Origin: Propionibacteriaceae bacterium
Lineage (GTDB): Bacteria > Actinomycetota > Actinomycetes > Propionibacteriales > Propionibacteriaceae
DNA: 64,000 nt
NCBI GenBank assembly: GCA_031262485.1
Contig: JAISHO010000049.1
Coordinates: 1-64,000, forward strand
Reading direction: 5' to 3'
Made by a program: the position numbers and the translations under genes. The notes under the pieces were generated by a model. The model worked only from the letters and a program-made list of their open reading frames with translations, was not told where the DNA came from and did not search any database. This document shows, in pieces, positions 8,446 to 18,445 of the stretch; position 1 is the first letter of the stretch; each line of letters starts with the position of its first letter.

Positions 8446-9798
8446 GTGCTTGGTGGGGTTGAGGGAGAAGCCGTGTTCCCGCAACGTCTGACGCCGTCGG
8501 ATCCGCATGAGGTGGCGCCGACGGCGGATCGTGCGCACGCTCAGGCCTCGACGGATCGTCCCGGCGGTCCCTCGCTGGCCTTGCCCGCCACCGTCATCGC
8601 ACCGGCGGCTGCGAATTCGCATGGTCCGTCGCTCGATTTCACCGATCTGACCGATCCGATCGTTCCTCCACAGGAAGGGGCCCAGCCTTCGAACGCGCAG
8701 ACGAGCGCCGCGACGGCGTCTTGGGCTCCCTCGTCCGCCGCCGAACCGGTGACGCGGCGATCGTCGGTCTCGCTGAGGCGTTCGGCCGCCCTTCCCCGGC
8801 GTTCCTATGGGGGGCCGGCGCGGGCTTACCCGAGCCGGGCCTATCCCAAGCAACCGCGCTTCCACTTGCGTCTCATCGCCTTCTTCGCCGCCCTCTTCAT
8901 CGTCGCCGCTCTTGCGACGGTGGGGGGAAAAGTCTTCCTCGGCCGCGACGCCGGCGACATCCCTCCTGTGGAGGAGACGCCCACGCCGGTCATCACGATC
9001 GAGAGCCAACAGCCGGCGCCGGTGTACATCCCCGGGCCGCCCGATCCGAGCCCGGATCATCCTCCGGCGCCGGTGACGGAACCGGCGATCGAGGAGGCGT
9101 TGTCGGCCAACCCCCTCTACCTCGAGGAGATGGCGGCGACGACCTGCGCCGTCGGCTCGATCGATCTCGTCAACGCTGACCACGAGGCCATCCAGGCCCA
9201 TATGAACGTCTTCCTCGACTGCCTCATGGCGGCCTGGTATCCCGTCGTCGTCCAAGCCGGCCACACGATGCCGCGGCCCTCCGTCATCGTCTACGACACC
9301 TCGTTGGAGACGCCCTGCGGCCTCGTCTCACGGGTGACGGCCTTCTATTGCCCGAACGATCAGCAGATCTACTACGACCGCGCCTCCGCGACGACCTTCG
9401 ACCTCGAACTCCAAGGCGCCCGTTACGTCTCCGAAGCCGTCGTCGCTCACGAGTTCAGCCATGCCGTCCAATACCGCACGGGCATCCTCACCGCCGAACA
9501 GACCCGACAGTCGACTTCGCTCAGCACCGAGCAGGCCGACGCCTGGAGCCGCCGTTTGGAGCTGCAGGCCAACTGTTTCTCCGGGTTGTTCTTCCGCTCC
9601 ATCTCCGCCTCGTCTCCGATGACGGAGACGGATGTGGCGGCGGTCATCGGTGTGTTCAGGCAAGTCGGCGACGAGTTCACCAACCGGGCCGACCACGGCT
9701 CGGCCGATTCCCAGGAGCACTGGACGCGCCTCGGCTTGGCGGCGACGAGCCCAGGGGCCTGCAACGCGTTCACCGCGCCGGACGACGCCGTCCGCTGA
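8446..9798 (+). CDS. Membrane-anchored neutral zinc metallopeptidase family protein
   Basis: 450 residues: a disordered cytoplasmic N-terminus of ~140, one transmembrane helix (FHLRLIAFFAALFIVAALAT), a Pro-rich external linker (about 175-210) and an extracellular zinc-peptidase domain. The zinc site is visible as HEFSH in VVAHEFSHAVQYR, with a downstream glutamate in LELQANCFSG as the likely third ligand, as in the Zn_peptidase/YpfJ family. Paired cysteines in the domain suggest disulfides. GTG 8446 fits a leaderless transcript; GTG 8473, with GAGGGAG before it, is an equally reasonable start and would remove nine residues. Substrate unknown. Confidence 0.85.
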   Translation: MLGGVEGEAVFPQRLTPSDPHEVAPTADRAHAQASTDRPGGPSLALPATVIAPAAANSHGPSLDFTDLTDPIVPPQEGAQPSNAQTSAATASWAPSSAAEPVTRRSSVSLRRSAALPRRSYGGPARAYPSRAYPKQPRFHLRLIAFFAALFIVAALATVGGKVFLGRDAGDIPPVEETPTPVITIESQQPAPVYIPGPPDPSPDHPPAPVTEPAIEEALSANPLYLEEMAATTCAVGSIDLVNADHEAIQAHMNVFLDCLMAAWYPVVVQAGHTMPRPSVIVYDTSLETPCGLVSRVTAFYCPNDQQIYYDRASATTFDLELQGARYVSEAVVAHEFSHAVQYRTGILTAEQTRQSTSLSTEQADAWSRRLELQANCFSGLFFRSISASSPMTETDVAAVIGVFRQVGDEFTNRADHGSADSQEHWTRLGLAATSPGACNAFTAPDDAVR

Positions 9799-9927
9799 CC
9801 AGGTCACGTTCACTCGAGTCCCACGGAACGTGAGAGGTGGGGGTAGTGCGATGGCAAGGCGGAGGAGTGAGCGGGATTGGACATCCCGCGATCGACGACA
9901 ACGCGGCCAGCGTGCTGCCCCCACCTC

Positions 9928-10503
9928 TCAGGTCGGGCGAGAGCCTCCGGGGACCCATAGCACGTCACCCTCGGCCCCGTTGGCCTGACGAGCGGCCAAG
10001 AAGAGGAAATCCGACAACCGATTGAGGTACATCAAGGCCGCAGGATTGTAGGCGGCGGGGGAGTCCGCTTCGACGGCGGCCCAGGCCAGGCGTTCAGCCC
10101 GCCGGCAGGTCGTGCGAGCGAGGTGGAGATGAGCGGCCGCCGCAGTCCCACCGGGCAGGATGAAAGAGTCGAGTGGGCCGAGGGAGGCGGTCAGATCGTC
10201 GCACCAGCCTTCGAGACGGGTGATCGAGGGCTCGGTGATCCGCAGCGCGGGCGTCTCATCGTCGGCGAGCGGGGTGGCGAGATCGGAGCCGAGGTCGAAG
10301 AGCTCTTGCTGGATGACGCCGAGACGGGCGATGAGGTCGTCGTCGAGGGGATGGAGCAGGACGAGGCCGATCGTCGAGTTGAGTTCGTCGACCGCCCCGT
10401 AGGCGGCGATGCGGGGGGAGGTTTTCGCCACCACCGAGTTGTCGACGAGCCGGGTCGTGCCAGCGTCGCCGGTGCGGGTGTAGATGCGGGTCAGATGAAC
10501 CAT
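9928..10503 (-). CDS. Cob(I)alamin adenosyltransferase, PduO type
   Basis: 191 residues. Transfers the adenosyl group of ATP to cob(I)alamin to make coenzyme B12. N-terminal TRIYTRTGDAGTT is the ATP-binding signature, followed by GAVDELNSTIG, FILPGGTAAAAHLHLARTTC with RRAERL, and LMYLNRLSDFLFLAARQAN, the family's C-terminal motif. The ATG at 10503 begins directly before the conserved block. A -10-like TAAACT lies seven bases upstream, suggesting a leaderless mRNA. It stands alone, without other cobalamin genes, and may serve a B12-dependent enzyme such as methylmalonyl-CoA mutase or ribonucleotide reductase encoded elsewhere. Confidence 0.93.
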   Translation of the reverse strand: MVHLTRIYTRTGDAGTTRLVDNSVVAKTSPRIAAYGAVDELNSTIGLVLLHPLDDDLIARLGVIQQELFDLGSDLATPLADDETPALRITEPSITRLEGWCDDLTASLGPLDSFILPGGTAAAAHLHLARTTCRRAERLAWAAVEADSPAAYNPAALMYLNRLSDFLFLAARQANGAEGDVLWVPGGSRPT

Positions 10504-10510
10504 GGGTCGA

Positions 10511-10516
10511 AGTTTA
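10511..10516 (-). promoter_or_regulatory. -10 element of cobalamin adenosyltransferase gene
   Basis: On the minus strand TAAACT ends seven bases before the ATG at 10503, consistent with leaderless transcription. Confidence 0.4.
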
Positions 10517-10718
10517 TGCCGTGTGACTCGCCGATGTGAGAGGACCCTCGGCTGAGTTCGCGCCTCAGGCGCCCGGGCGTGTCCGAAGCGACGGTGGCTG
10601 ACTCGCATCGGGCCCTTCACTCCAGTGGGCGCCTGTTTTTGTGGGAGCCCTGTGAAGGATCATGCTGAAGCCGCGCTTCGATTGGGCGAGTTGGGTTTCG
10701 CCTGGCAAGGTGAGAGGT

Positions 10719-11435
10719 ATGAAAACATCTAGGTTCTTGCTACCGATCGGCGCGGCTCTCCTCGCCCTCGGTTTGGCCGCCTGCTCCGGGGATGACACGA
10801 ATGGCGCCAGTGACGACACGACCTCTGAGACGACCGCTGTCGCTGTCGAGACGACTGACCCGCCTGCTCCGGGAATGGCGAACTGCGCTTACGTCGAAGG
10901 GGGGACGGCCGCTAGGCCTGTCAGCCTTCCTGCGACGACGGATGTGCCGGCCACCGGCACCGTCACGGCCACCCTGTCGACGGCCGAAGGCGATCTCGTC
11001 ATGACGCTCGACCGCGCCAAGGCGCCCTGCACCGTCAACTCCTTCGTCTCCCTGTCCGAACAGGGGTATTACAACGAGACGAACTGCCACCGCCTCACGA
11101 CGACCGGCATCTTCGTCCTCCAGTGCGGCGATCCGACCGGCACCGGCCGTGGCGGCCCCGGCTACTCCTATGCCGATGAGACCTCGCCGGACGACACCTA
11201 CGGCCCGGGCACAGTGGCGATGGCCAACGCCGGTGCTAACACCAACGGCTCACAGTTCTTCATCGTCTACGAGGATTCACCGCTCTCACCCGATTACACC
11301 GTCTTCGGGCAGATGGATCCAGCCTCCCTCGAGATCGTTCAGGCGGTCGCTTCTGCAGGCAATGACGGTTCCAACGGCGAAGGCGATGGGCTGCCGCTGC
11401 GGCCCGTCGTCATCAACTCGGTGACGATCCAGTGA
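10719..11435 (+). CDS. Lipoprotein peptidyl-prolyl cis-trans isomerase (cyclophilin type)
   Basis: 238 residues. The signal peptide ends in a lipobox, LGLAAC, so the mature protein should be lipid-anchored outside the membrane. A Thr/Asp-rich linker follows, then a cyclophilin domain from about residue 85: FVSLSEQGYYNETNCHR, GRGGPGYSYADE, VAMANAGANTNGSQFFI and YTVFGQ. It probably helps fold secreted proteins. ATG 10719 is chosen for the signal peptide and the GAGAGGT just before it. The active-site arginine (HRL) and the SQFFI block are present, so activity is likely. Confidence 0.93.
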   Translation: MKTSRFLLPIGAALLALGLAACSGDDTNGASDDTTSETTAVAVETTDPPAPGMANCAYVEGGTAARPVSLPATTDVPATGTVTATLSTAEGDLVMTLDRAKAPCTVNSFVSLSEQGYYNETNCHRLTTTGIFVLQCGDPTGTGRGGPGYSYADETSPDDTYGPGTVAMANAGANTNGSQFFIVYEDSPLSPDYTVFGQMDPASLEIVQAVASAGNDGSNGEGDGLPLRPVVINSVTIQ

Positions 11436-11490
11436 GACATCCGCGATCGGTGAGTCGCTCACGACAGTGAGGCGACGAGCGACGCGTTGA

Positions 11491-11532
11491 CGAGGGCGCC
11501 TCGAACCCCGTGATGGGGGAGGGGCGCCCTCG
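11491..11532. terminator. Bidirectional hairpin between convergent genes
   Basis: Perfect 10-bp arms CGAGGGCGCC / GGCGCCCTCG enclose an inner CCCC-GTGAT-GGGG helix. It lies between the cyclophilin (+) and hydrolase (-) 3' ends. No strong T-run follows on either side. The remaining bases to 11673 show no gene. Confidence 0.55.
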
Positions 11533-11673
11533 CCCGTCGAATATCGTGTGCCGCAGGAGATGGACGCGCACGGAAGCACTCCGCCTCCCCGACAGACCAT
11601 TTGGGCTGCGTGCAGGGGCTCCCATGCTGCGCGAGGAGACGGACGCCTCGGGGAAATCCCGGGCGCGCGTGCG

Positions 11674-12492
11674 TCACACGACAGCGGGAGTGCGAACCGC
11701 CTCATCGTGCGCTGGCACGGGGCGGGAGATGAACCGGCGGATCCCTTCGGTGACGATCTGGGGGGCGTCGCTGTGAACCCAGTGCCCGGCGTTCTTGACC
11801 GTGAGGATTTGAACCCTGGGGAAATAAGACTTCATCTTGCTGTGGTAGGCCGGGCGGACGTGGTCGGAGGCGCCGCCGGCGATCCACAAGACCGGGCCGA
11901 GATAACGCCCCTCGATGGCCGGCCAACTGCCGACCATGGCGATCTGGGAGGTCAACAGGGGGAGGTTGTACTGCCAGCTCCACTGCCCGGTGATCGTGCG
12001 CTGGAGGCCCTGGAGGAGGAAGCCACGGACCCGCCGGTCGGGGATGGCGTCGCTGAGGGCCTGATCGGCTTCGGCCCGGGAATGGATGGCCGTCAGATCG
12101 AGCCGGCTGAGCGCGCGAGAATAGGGCCGCAGCACTCCGACTGATTCGGAGACCGGGGCGATGTCCTCGACGACGAGGCGCTCGACCAACTCGGGGTAGC
12201 GCAAGGCGACGAGCATGGCGACCTTGCCGCCCATCGAATGCCCGACGAGGGTGATGGGGCTGCGCGGGCAATCACGGCTGCGCAGGACGTCGGCGACGGC
12301 GTCGGCCATGCCGGTGTAGCTGAACTGGGTGGTCCACGGCGACCAGCCATGGTTGGGCAGATCGATGAGCAGGCTGCTCGACGGCGAGATGCCCTGGGCG
12401 ATCGTCGTCCAGTTGCGCCCCCGGCCGAACAAGCCGTGGAGGAAGACGACCTCGGGGGCTCCGGAGCCGATCGTCACCGAATTGAGCATCAT
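11674..12492 (-). CDS. Alpha/beta hydrolase
   Basis: 272 residues with the alpha/beta-hydrolase pattern: oxyanion [10 protein letters not shown] near the N-terminus, nucleophile elbow GHSMGG, and a C-terminal His in [12 protein letters not shown]. It resembles YbfF-type esterases; the natural substrate is unknown. The start ATG (12492) overlaps the TGA of the zinc-ribbon gene before it, so both are on one minus-strand transcript and are translationally coupled. Confidence 0.88.
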   Translation of the reverse strand: MMLNSVTIGSGAPEVVFLHGLFGRGRNWTTIAQGISPSSSLLIDLPNHGWSPWTTQFSYTGMADAVADVLRSRDCPRSPITLVGHSMGGKVAMLVALRYPELVERLVVEDIAPVSESVGVLRPYSRALSRLDLTAIHSRAEADQALSDAIPDRRVRGFLLQGLQRTITGQWSWQYNLPLLTSQIAMVGSWPAIEGRYLGPVLWIAGGASDHVRPAYHSKMKSYFPRVQILTVKNAGHWVHSDAPQIVTEGIRRFISRPVPAHDEAVRTPAVV

Positions 12493-12758
12493 GGGCGTCG
12501 CCCCCAGCAAGCCGTGTGCCAATGGCGCCGTTCATCGACCGTCGCCGTCGTGCCGATGGCGGGGACGCGCGGCCAGGTCACGACGTGGGGGACACCGGGA
12601 GAGATCGTGATGCCACAGCCGGGACAGCGATACTCCTTCGTCGCTTGGCTGCCGGAGATCGTCCGCAAGACCCACTCGCCATCCCGCTTGACATCGACGC
12701 GTCCGAACGACGCCGACAAAGGGCGCGCTGGCCTGTGATGCTTGGAGGGACGGGGCAT
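12489..12758 (-). CDS. Small zinc-ribbon-like conserved actinobacterial protein
   Basis: 89 residues. A basic N-terminus ([13 protein letters not shown]) is followed by a compact domain with [18 protein letters not shown] and ending [11 protein letters not shown]. The CxxC pair plus the later His/Cys (RRHWHTAC) look like a one-zinc ribbon. I recall small actinobacterial proteins of this shape next to alpha/beta hydrolases, sometimes labelled ATP/GTP-binding, but no function is established and no nucleotide-binding motif is visible. It is the first gene of a two-gene unit with the hydrolase. Confidence 0.8.
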   Translation of the reverse strand: MPRPSKHHRPARPLSASFGRVDVKRDGEWVLRTISGSQATKEYRCPGCGITISPGVPHVVTWPRVPAIGTTATVDERRHWHTACWGRRP

Positions 12759-12765
12759 GAAGGTG

Positions 12766-12771
12766 ATCCTA
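12766..12771 (-). promoter_or_regulatory. -10 element of the zinc-ribbon/hydrolase unit
   Basis: Minus-strand TAGGAT ends seven bases before the ATG at 12758; no ribosome site fits between, so the mRNA is probably leaderless. Confidence 0.45.
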
Positions 12772-12881
12772 TCGGCATCAACCCGTGGTTGGGGAACCGG
12801 AGGCCGATCTGCCCGAAACTCGCACGTCTGACGGACTCGACCCCGCCCGGATCGCCGATCATCGAGCCCGTTCGATCCGGT

Positions 12882-12887
12882 TATCCT
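12882..12887 (+). promoter_or_regulatory. -10 element of nucS
   Basis: TATCCT ends six bases before GTG 12894, consistent with leaderless transcription. It shares a 135-bp divergent gap with the zinc-ribbon gene. Confidence 0.4.
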
Positions 12888-12893
12888 TGCTGG

Positions 12894-13601
12894 GTGCGTC
12901 TCATCATCGCCCGCTGCCAGGTCGACTACACCGGCCGTCTGACGGCCCATCTCCCCTTGGCTCCCCGTCTCATCATGGTCAAGGCGGACGGCTCCATCTC
13001 GGTTCACGCCGACGACGGCGCCTACAAACCGCTCAACTGGATGACAGCCCCCTGCACGACCGTCGTCGAACCGTTGACGGAGCAGTCTCCCCGGGTCGGC
13101 CTCCTGCCCGAGGGCGTCACCGAGGTGTGGCGGGTGACGAACCGGAGCGGGGACGCCCTGGAGATCGCCATCGCCGAGATCCTCGACGATGTCACCGAAG
13201 ACCTCGGGCGCGATCCCGGGTTGCGCAAGGACGGGGTCGAGAAGCATCTCCAAGCGCTCCTGGCCGAGAATCCGACGGCGATCCGGGGCGATCTCAGCGT
13301 CGTCCAGCGTGAATACCCGACCCCGATCGGGCCGGTCGACCTGCTCTGCCGCACGCGGGAGGGGGCCTATGTCGCCGTCGAGGTGAAACGGCGCGGGGAG
13401 ATCGACGGGGTGGAGCAACTGACCCGCTACGTCGACCTCTTGCGGCGCGACCCCTTGCTCGGGGAGGTGACGGGCATCCTCGCCGCCCAACAGATCAAAC
13501 GCCAAGCCCGTGTCCTCGCCCAGGACCGCGGCTTCGGCTGCGTCGTCGTCGACTATGACGAGTTGCGCGGCATCGACCACTCAGAAGAGAGACTCTTTTA
13601 G
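12894..13601 (+). CDS. nucS: Endonuclease NucS (EndoMS)
   Basis: 235 residues. NucS cuts mismatched double-stranded DNA and provides the non-MutS/MutL mismatch repair of many actinobacteria. The family N-terminus is seen ([20 protein letters not shown]), with the nuclease core [11 protein letters not shown] then VAVEVKRRG (the D...E-x-K site) and QLTRYVDLL. The start is GTG 12894, matching the family's length; upstream in-frame starts would add a non-homologous tail. It converges on the DivIVA-like gene, only 24 bases separating the two stops. Activity normally also needs the beta clamp, which is not encoded here. Confidence 0.95.
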   Translation: MRLIIARCQVDYTGRLTAHLPLAPRLIMVKADGSISVHADDGAYKPLNWMTAPCTTVVEPLTEQSPRVGLLPEGVTEVWRVTNRSGDALEIAIAEILDDVTEDLGRDPGLRKDGVEKHLQALLAENPTAIRGDLSVVQREYPTPIGPVDLLCRTREGAYVAVEVKRRGEIDGVEQLTRYVDLLRRDPLLGEVTGILAAQQIKRQARVLAQDRGFGCVVVDYDELRGIDHSEERLF

Positions 13602-13625
13602 GGGTCGCTTGTAGTGAGGACCGAC

Positions 13626-14936
13626 TCAGTTCTCGTCGGGCTTCTCGAAGTCGATGGGGATCGGTGTGATGACAGTCGCCCGATCGTCCTCATCGAGGCT
13701 GTCATCGTTCGCGTCGACGACGACAGGGGCGTCGTCGGACACATCGACCGGTGTCGAGGGGCTCGACGGCGTCGCCTCACCCTCGGCCGATGCTCCCGGG
13801 GAGTCGGACGAGGCGGGCTGGGCCGCCTCCACCGCTGCGGCGATGGCGGCTGGCGCACCGTTGTCGGCGGAGAAGGTGACGTCGGGCAGATCCTCCCAAT
13901 CTTCCTCGGGGAAGTCGAGGGTGGCCCCGGCGCCGAGGGAGAAGAGGGTCTCCAGTTGCTGGGTGATGGCGCGCTTGCGCTGCTGGAGAGCGGTGATCTC
14001 AGCCCGCAGCTTGGCCTTGCGCTGGCCCGCCTCCATCGTCACTTTCTCTTGCAGATCCGTCACCTCGCGATGGGCTTGGGCGACGATCGTCTCGGCTTCG
14101 GCGGCGGCCGTCTGGCGGATCTTCTCCGCTTCGTCGAGGGCGGCCTGGCGGATCGTCACCGCTTGGCCCGTCTCCTCGGTGATCTCGGCGGCGGCGCGTT
14201 CCTGGCGCTGGACGAGGTCGGCCAGGATGCGCTCCTTGACGGCGTTGGCCTCCTCCATCGACTGGTGGGCTTCGGCCACGAGGGTGTCGCGGTTGGCCTG
14301 GGCGACGACCTGGGCTTGGGCGGCTGAGCGTTCGGCGTCGTTGCGCAGGCGTTCGGCCTCTCGCTTGGCGGCGGAGACGATCTCGGTGGCGTCCTGCTCG
14401 GCGTGCGAGGTGAGCGCGGAAGCGTGCTGCTTGGCCGCCTCCATGATGGCCTCGGCGTCGGCTTGCGTCTTCTTGAGCAGATCGCTCAATTCTTGGTTCT
14501 GCTGAGAGCGTTGATGGCGCAGGTTGGACAAGGTGGCGGAGCGCAACTCGTCGATCTCGCGGCGCCCGACGGTGCGCAGATCGGCCACCGTCGTCGTCGA
14601 CTCATGGGCCATGCGCTGAGCCTCACGAGTGGCGGCGGCGACGATCTCGTCGGCCTGGGCCCGGGCGGCGTGGAGGATTTGCGCGGCGTGGCCTGAGACC
14701 TCGTCGACATCGACGTCGTCATAGCGAGGCCGGCTGGTGGCTCGCAGGGAATCACCGTTGTCGCGAACGCCGGAGCTGAGCTGGTACCTGAGATCGGCCA
14801 ACTCCTGCTCGAGGTTGTGGACATAGGCGTCGACCTGATCGCGGTCGTAGCCGTGGCGCTGGGTCGGGAAAGCGCCAGCGGCCGATGCGTTGTTATTGAA
14901 GATGTCGAGTCCTTCGGAGAGGTCATCGTGACTCAT
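13626..14936 (-). CDS. DivIVA-domain coiled-coil protein
   Basis: 436 residues. The N-terminal block FPTQRHGYDRDQVDAYVHNL matches the DivIVA membrane-binding start. Residues about 45-320 are long Ala/Glu/Gln/Arg heptad-type coiled coil, and a Pro/Ser/Asp-rich acidic tail ends the protein. Such proteins mark cell poles or septa in actinobacteria and organise wall growth; this one is longer and more Ala-rich than Wag31 and is not next to the ftsZ cluster. AGGAG precedes the ATG. The gap 14937-15093 holds a 15-bp palindrome (GAAATCG-A-CGATTTC, 15053-15067) and no gene. Confidence 0.85.
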   Translation of the reverse strand: MSHDDLSEGLDIFNNNASAAGAFPTQRHGYDRDQVDAYVHNLEQELADLRYQLSSGVRDNGDSLRATSRPRYDDVDVDEVSGHAAQILHAARAQADEIVAAATREAQRMAHESTTTVADLRTVGRREIDELRSATLSNLRHQRSQQNQELSDLLKKTQADAEAIMEAAKQHASALTSHAEQDATEIVSAAKREAERLRNDAERSAAQAQVVAQANRDTLVAEAHQSMEEANAVKERILADLVQRQERAAAEITEETGQAVTIRQAALDEAEKIRQTAAAEAETIVAQAHREVTDLQEKVTMEAGQRKAKLRAEITALQQRKRAITQQLETLFSLGAGATLDFPEEDWEDLPDVTFSADNGAPAAIAAAVEAAQPASSDSPGASAEGEATPSSPSTPVDVSDDAPVVVDANDDSLDEDDRATVITPIPIDFEKPDEN

Positions 14937-15093
14937 GGACTACTCCTGACATGGCGTGCGCTTCCGTCTGCCGAACCTGGTGGCTCGAGTCTTGGCTAGC
15001 TTAGCCGTTTTGTGGCAGGACCCGAGTCTCCTTCGTTCTTACCGGTGTCGAGGAAATCGACGATTTCTCATCGACGGAGATTTGCTGGGGGAT

Positions 15094-16053
15094 TCAGGCG
15101 ACGACGAGCACGCGCATCTCGTCGACGCGGATCTGTCCGGCTTCGGCGGGGAGCGTTTTGACTTCGACCCCGCTGACGCCGAGGCACTCCCAGGCCACCG
15201 TCAGGGTGACCGTGGCGCTGACGGTGAACACCCCGGCCGTCTCGTAGACATGGCCGCAATCGGGGGACTCCCACCGTTGCTCGCCGGCGACCGGCCGGCT
15301 GCCCAATCCGCACACGATCGGCGCCGAGCCGTCCCCGGGGTCCCACACGATGCTCTCGAGGCTCGACGTCGCCGTCACCGTGACGCCGTCGTGGCTGACG
15401 ACATCGGTGCGCGGGCTCGCCACCCCGGGGCCAGGGTCGGCCGCCCAGAACCACTGGGGCAAGCCGACGAGGCCGCGGGAGCGAGGCTGAGAGGCCAAGG
15501 TGGCTCCGGGATAGAGCCCGAGTCCGGGGGCGGACCAGGCGATCCGGGCGATGGCGGCGCGGGCGATGGCCGCCGGCGAGGGGCCGGCCGAAGCGGTCGC
15601 GATCCATTGATCCCACTGCCCGGTGTAGTTGATCTGCGAGCCGTCGACTCCGACCGGGCGGCGGACGCAGTGGACGACGTGGCCCTCGTCGCCCTCGTGG
15701 CCCCGCCAGGCCGCCTCATAGCCGGGGTCCGCCGGATCGGTCGAGACGACGCGGGTGTAGCACTCCAGCGAATCGTTCCACGTTCCGTCGCCCGTCTCGC
15801 AGTGGATCTCGATGGAGGCGTACCAGCAGCGCCGAGGTTCGCCGGAACCTCCTCCGACGTCGTCGCCCCCCGCGCCGGATTCCTCGCTCCCCCCGGACCC
15901 GCCCGGAAAGACGATGTCGCAGGCGGAGGGATCGACCGAGCAATCGATGCCCGGATCGGTGGGGAAGGCGGCCGCGGCGATCGGCCCGAAGCCGCCGGCT
16001 AGGAGAAACGCCGTGCTGAGAAGCGCGATGAGAGAACGGGGGAGCAGGGCCAT
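15094..16053 (-). CDS. Secreted protein with PKD-like domain, unknown function
   Basis: 319 residues. The signal peptide is clear (LPRSLIALLSTAFLLAGGFG, then AAAAFP). A Gly/Ser/Glu-rich stretch follows, then a region with several cysteines, and a C-terminal domain resembling a PKD beta-sandwich: VWDPGDGSAP, CGHVYETAGVFTVSATVT and a final strand. I recall similar exported proteins in actinobacteria, without known function. ATG 16053 begins the signal peptide directly; ATG 16074 is possible but adds charged residues before it. It is followed on the same strand by the DivIVA-like gene after 157 bases. Confidence 0.75.
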   Translation of the reverse strand: MALLPRSLIALLSTAFLLAGGFGPIAAAAFPTDPGIDCSVDPSACDIVFPGGSGGSEESGAGGDDVGGGSGEPRRCWYASIEIHCETGDGTWNDSLECYTRVVSTDPADPGYEAAWRGHEGDEGHVVHCVRRPVGVDGSQINYTGQWDQWIATASAGPSPAAIARAAIARIAWSAPGLGLYPGATLASQPRSRGLVGLPQWFWAADPGPGVASPRTDVVSHDGVTVTATSSLESIVWDPGDGSAPIVCGLGSRPVAGEQRWESPDCGHVYETAGVFTVSATVTLTVAWECLGVSGVEVKTLPAEAGQIRVDEMRVLVVA

Positions 16054-16153
16054 GGGCTCATCTTTCAAGATCATGCCATAATCGTCAACAAAACATCGAG
16101 AAATACCTTCATGGAGATGCCTTTCCCCTCGTCGCGGCGTTCTCCGTGTGGTG

Positions 16154-16184
16154 TTGATGCGATCACCTCCCGAGCCGGTAGACT
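16154..16184 (+). promoter_or_regulatory. hrcA promoter
   Basis: TTGATG (16154-16159) and TAGACT (16179-16184), spacer 19. The -10 abuts the CIRCE operator, so repressor binding would block initiation. Confidence 0.55.
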
Positions 16185-16208
16185 GGCACTCGAATGTCTT
16201 GAGTGCCA
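16184..16208 (+). promoter_or_regulatory. CIRCE operator (HrcA-binding site)
   Basis: TGGCACTC-N9-GAGTGCCA is a perfect inverted repeat with the diagnostic 9-base spacer; the family consensus is TTAGCACTC-N9-GAGTGCTAA. It lies 52 bases before hrcA, so hrcA-dnaJ should be repressed by HrcA itself and released on heat stress. Confidence 0.93.
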
Positions 16209-16260
16209 ATGAGCGGCCGGTCGGCTGCTCCGGCGGGGTTCTATCGACGAAGGAGGGACG

Positions 16261-17271
16261 ATGCTGGATGATCGCAAGCTGGCTGTGCTGCGCGCCATCG
16301 TCACCGATTACGTCGCTAGTCGTGAGCCAGTCGGATCGAAAGCCCTCGTCGAGCGTCATCAGCTCAACGTCTCGGCCGCCACGGTGCGCAACGACATGGT
16401 GGTTCTGGAGGAAGAGGGCTATATCACCCAGCCCCACACCTCGGCCGGGCGCATCCCGACAGACAAGGGCTACCGCCTCTTCGTCGATCGGCTCGGTTCG
16501 GTCAAACCCTTGTCACGCGCCGAACGGGGGGCGATCACCACCTTCTTGGCCGGGGCCGTCGACCTCGACGACATCGTCACTCGGACGGTCCGCCTCCTCG
16601 CGCAGGTCACCTCGCAGGTCGCCATCGTGCAGTATCCGGTGGCGAACTCCTCGGTCGTGCGTCAACTCGACCTCATCCGCCTCCACGACTCCCGCGGCCT
16701 CCTCCTCGTCATCGATTCCCTCGGCAAAGTCGTCCAGCGCACGATCGATCTCGGGCCGGCTGGCGACGACGATCTCGCTCTCGTGCGCGATCGGGTCAAC
16801 GAGACGATCGCTGGCGTGTCGTACCGCCAGATCCCCGAGCGCGTGGTCGCGCTCACCGAGCGGATCGCCCCCGAGATCCGGGGCCTGGCCCAAGGTGTCG
16901 TCGCCGCCCTGCTCGACATCGTCGCCACCGAACCCGCCTCCCGCGTCGTCGTCGGTGGGATCAGCAATGTGACAGCTTTCTCCGATCGTTTCGAGGTGAC
17001 GATCAAGCCGATGCTCGAGGCCCTCGAGGAACAGATGGTCTTGCTTCGCCTCCTGGGCGAGGCTTCGGGCGAGGTGAAGGTCCGGATCGGTCAGGAGAAC
17101 GAGCATGCCTCGCTCACCTCGGCCTCGGTGGTGGCGAGCGGCTATGGAACGGATGAGGATAATTGGGCAGGGCTGGGTGTCGTCGGACCGACCCGGATGG
17201 ACTACCCGTCGACGATGGCTTCGGTGAGGGCGGTCGCCCGTTATGTGAGCCAGATTCTGGCTGAAGGATGA
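16261..17271 (+). CDS. hrcA: Heat-inducible transcription repressor HrcA
   Basis: 336 residues. It represses chaperone genes by binding CIRCE; GroEL usually keeps it active. The N-terminal winged helix is seen ([20 protein letters not shown], then [17 protein letters not shown] and [15 protein letters not shown]), followed by the GAF-like and dimerisation domains. GAAGGAGG precedes the ATG. It is the first gene of a heat-shock operon with dnaJ and rsmE and is itself preceded by a perfect CIRCE. Confidence 0.97.
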   Translation: MLDDRKLAVLRAIVTDYVASREPVGSKALVERHQLNVSAATVRNDMVVLEEEGYITQPHTSAGRIPTDKGYRLFVDRLGSVKPLSRAERGAITTFLAGAVDLDDIVTRTVRLLAQVTSQVAIVQYPVANSSVVRQLDLIRLHDSRGLLLVIDSLGKVVQRTIDLGPAGDDDLALVRDRVNETIAGVSYRQIPERVVALTERIAPEIRGLAQGVVAALLDIVATEPASRVVVGGISNVTAFSDRFEVTIKPMLEALEEQMVLLRLLGEASGEVKVRIGQENEHASLTSASVVASGYGTDEDNWAGLGVVGPTRMDYPSTMASVRAVARYVSQILAEG

Positions 17272-17272
17272 G

Positions 17273-18441
<1,169 letters not shown>

Positions 18442-18445
<4 letters not shown>

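Noticed and set aside
12759-13580. Upstream extension of the zinc-ribbon protein across nucS
   Set aside because: Antisense to nucS; the compact protein begins at MPRPSKHH with a -10 just before it.
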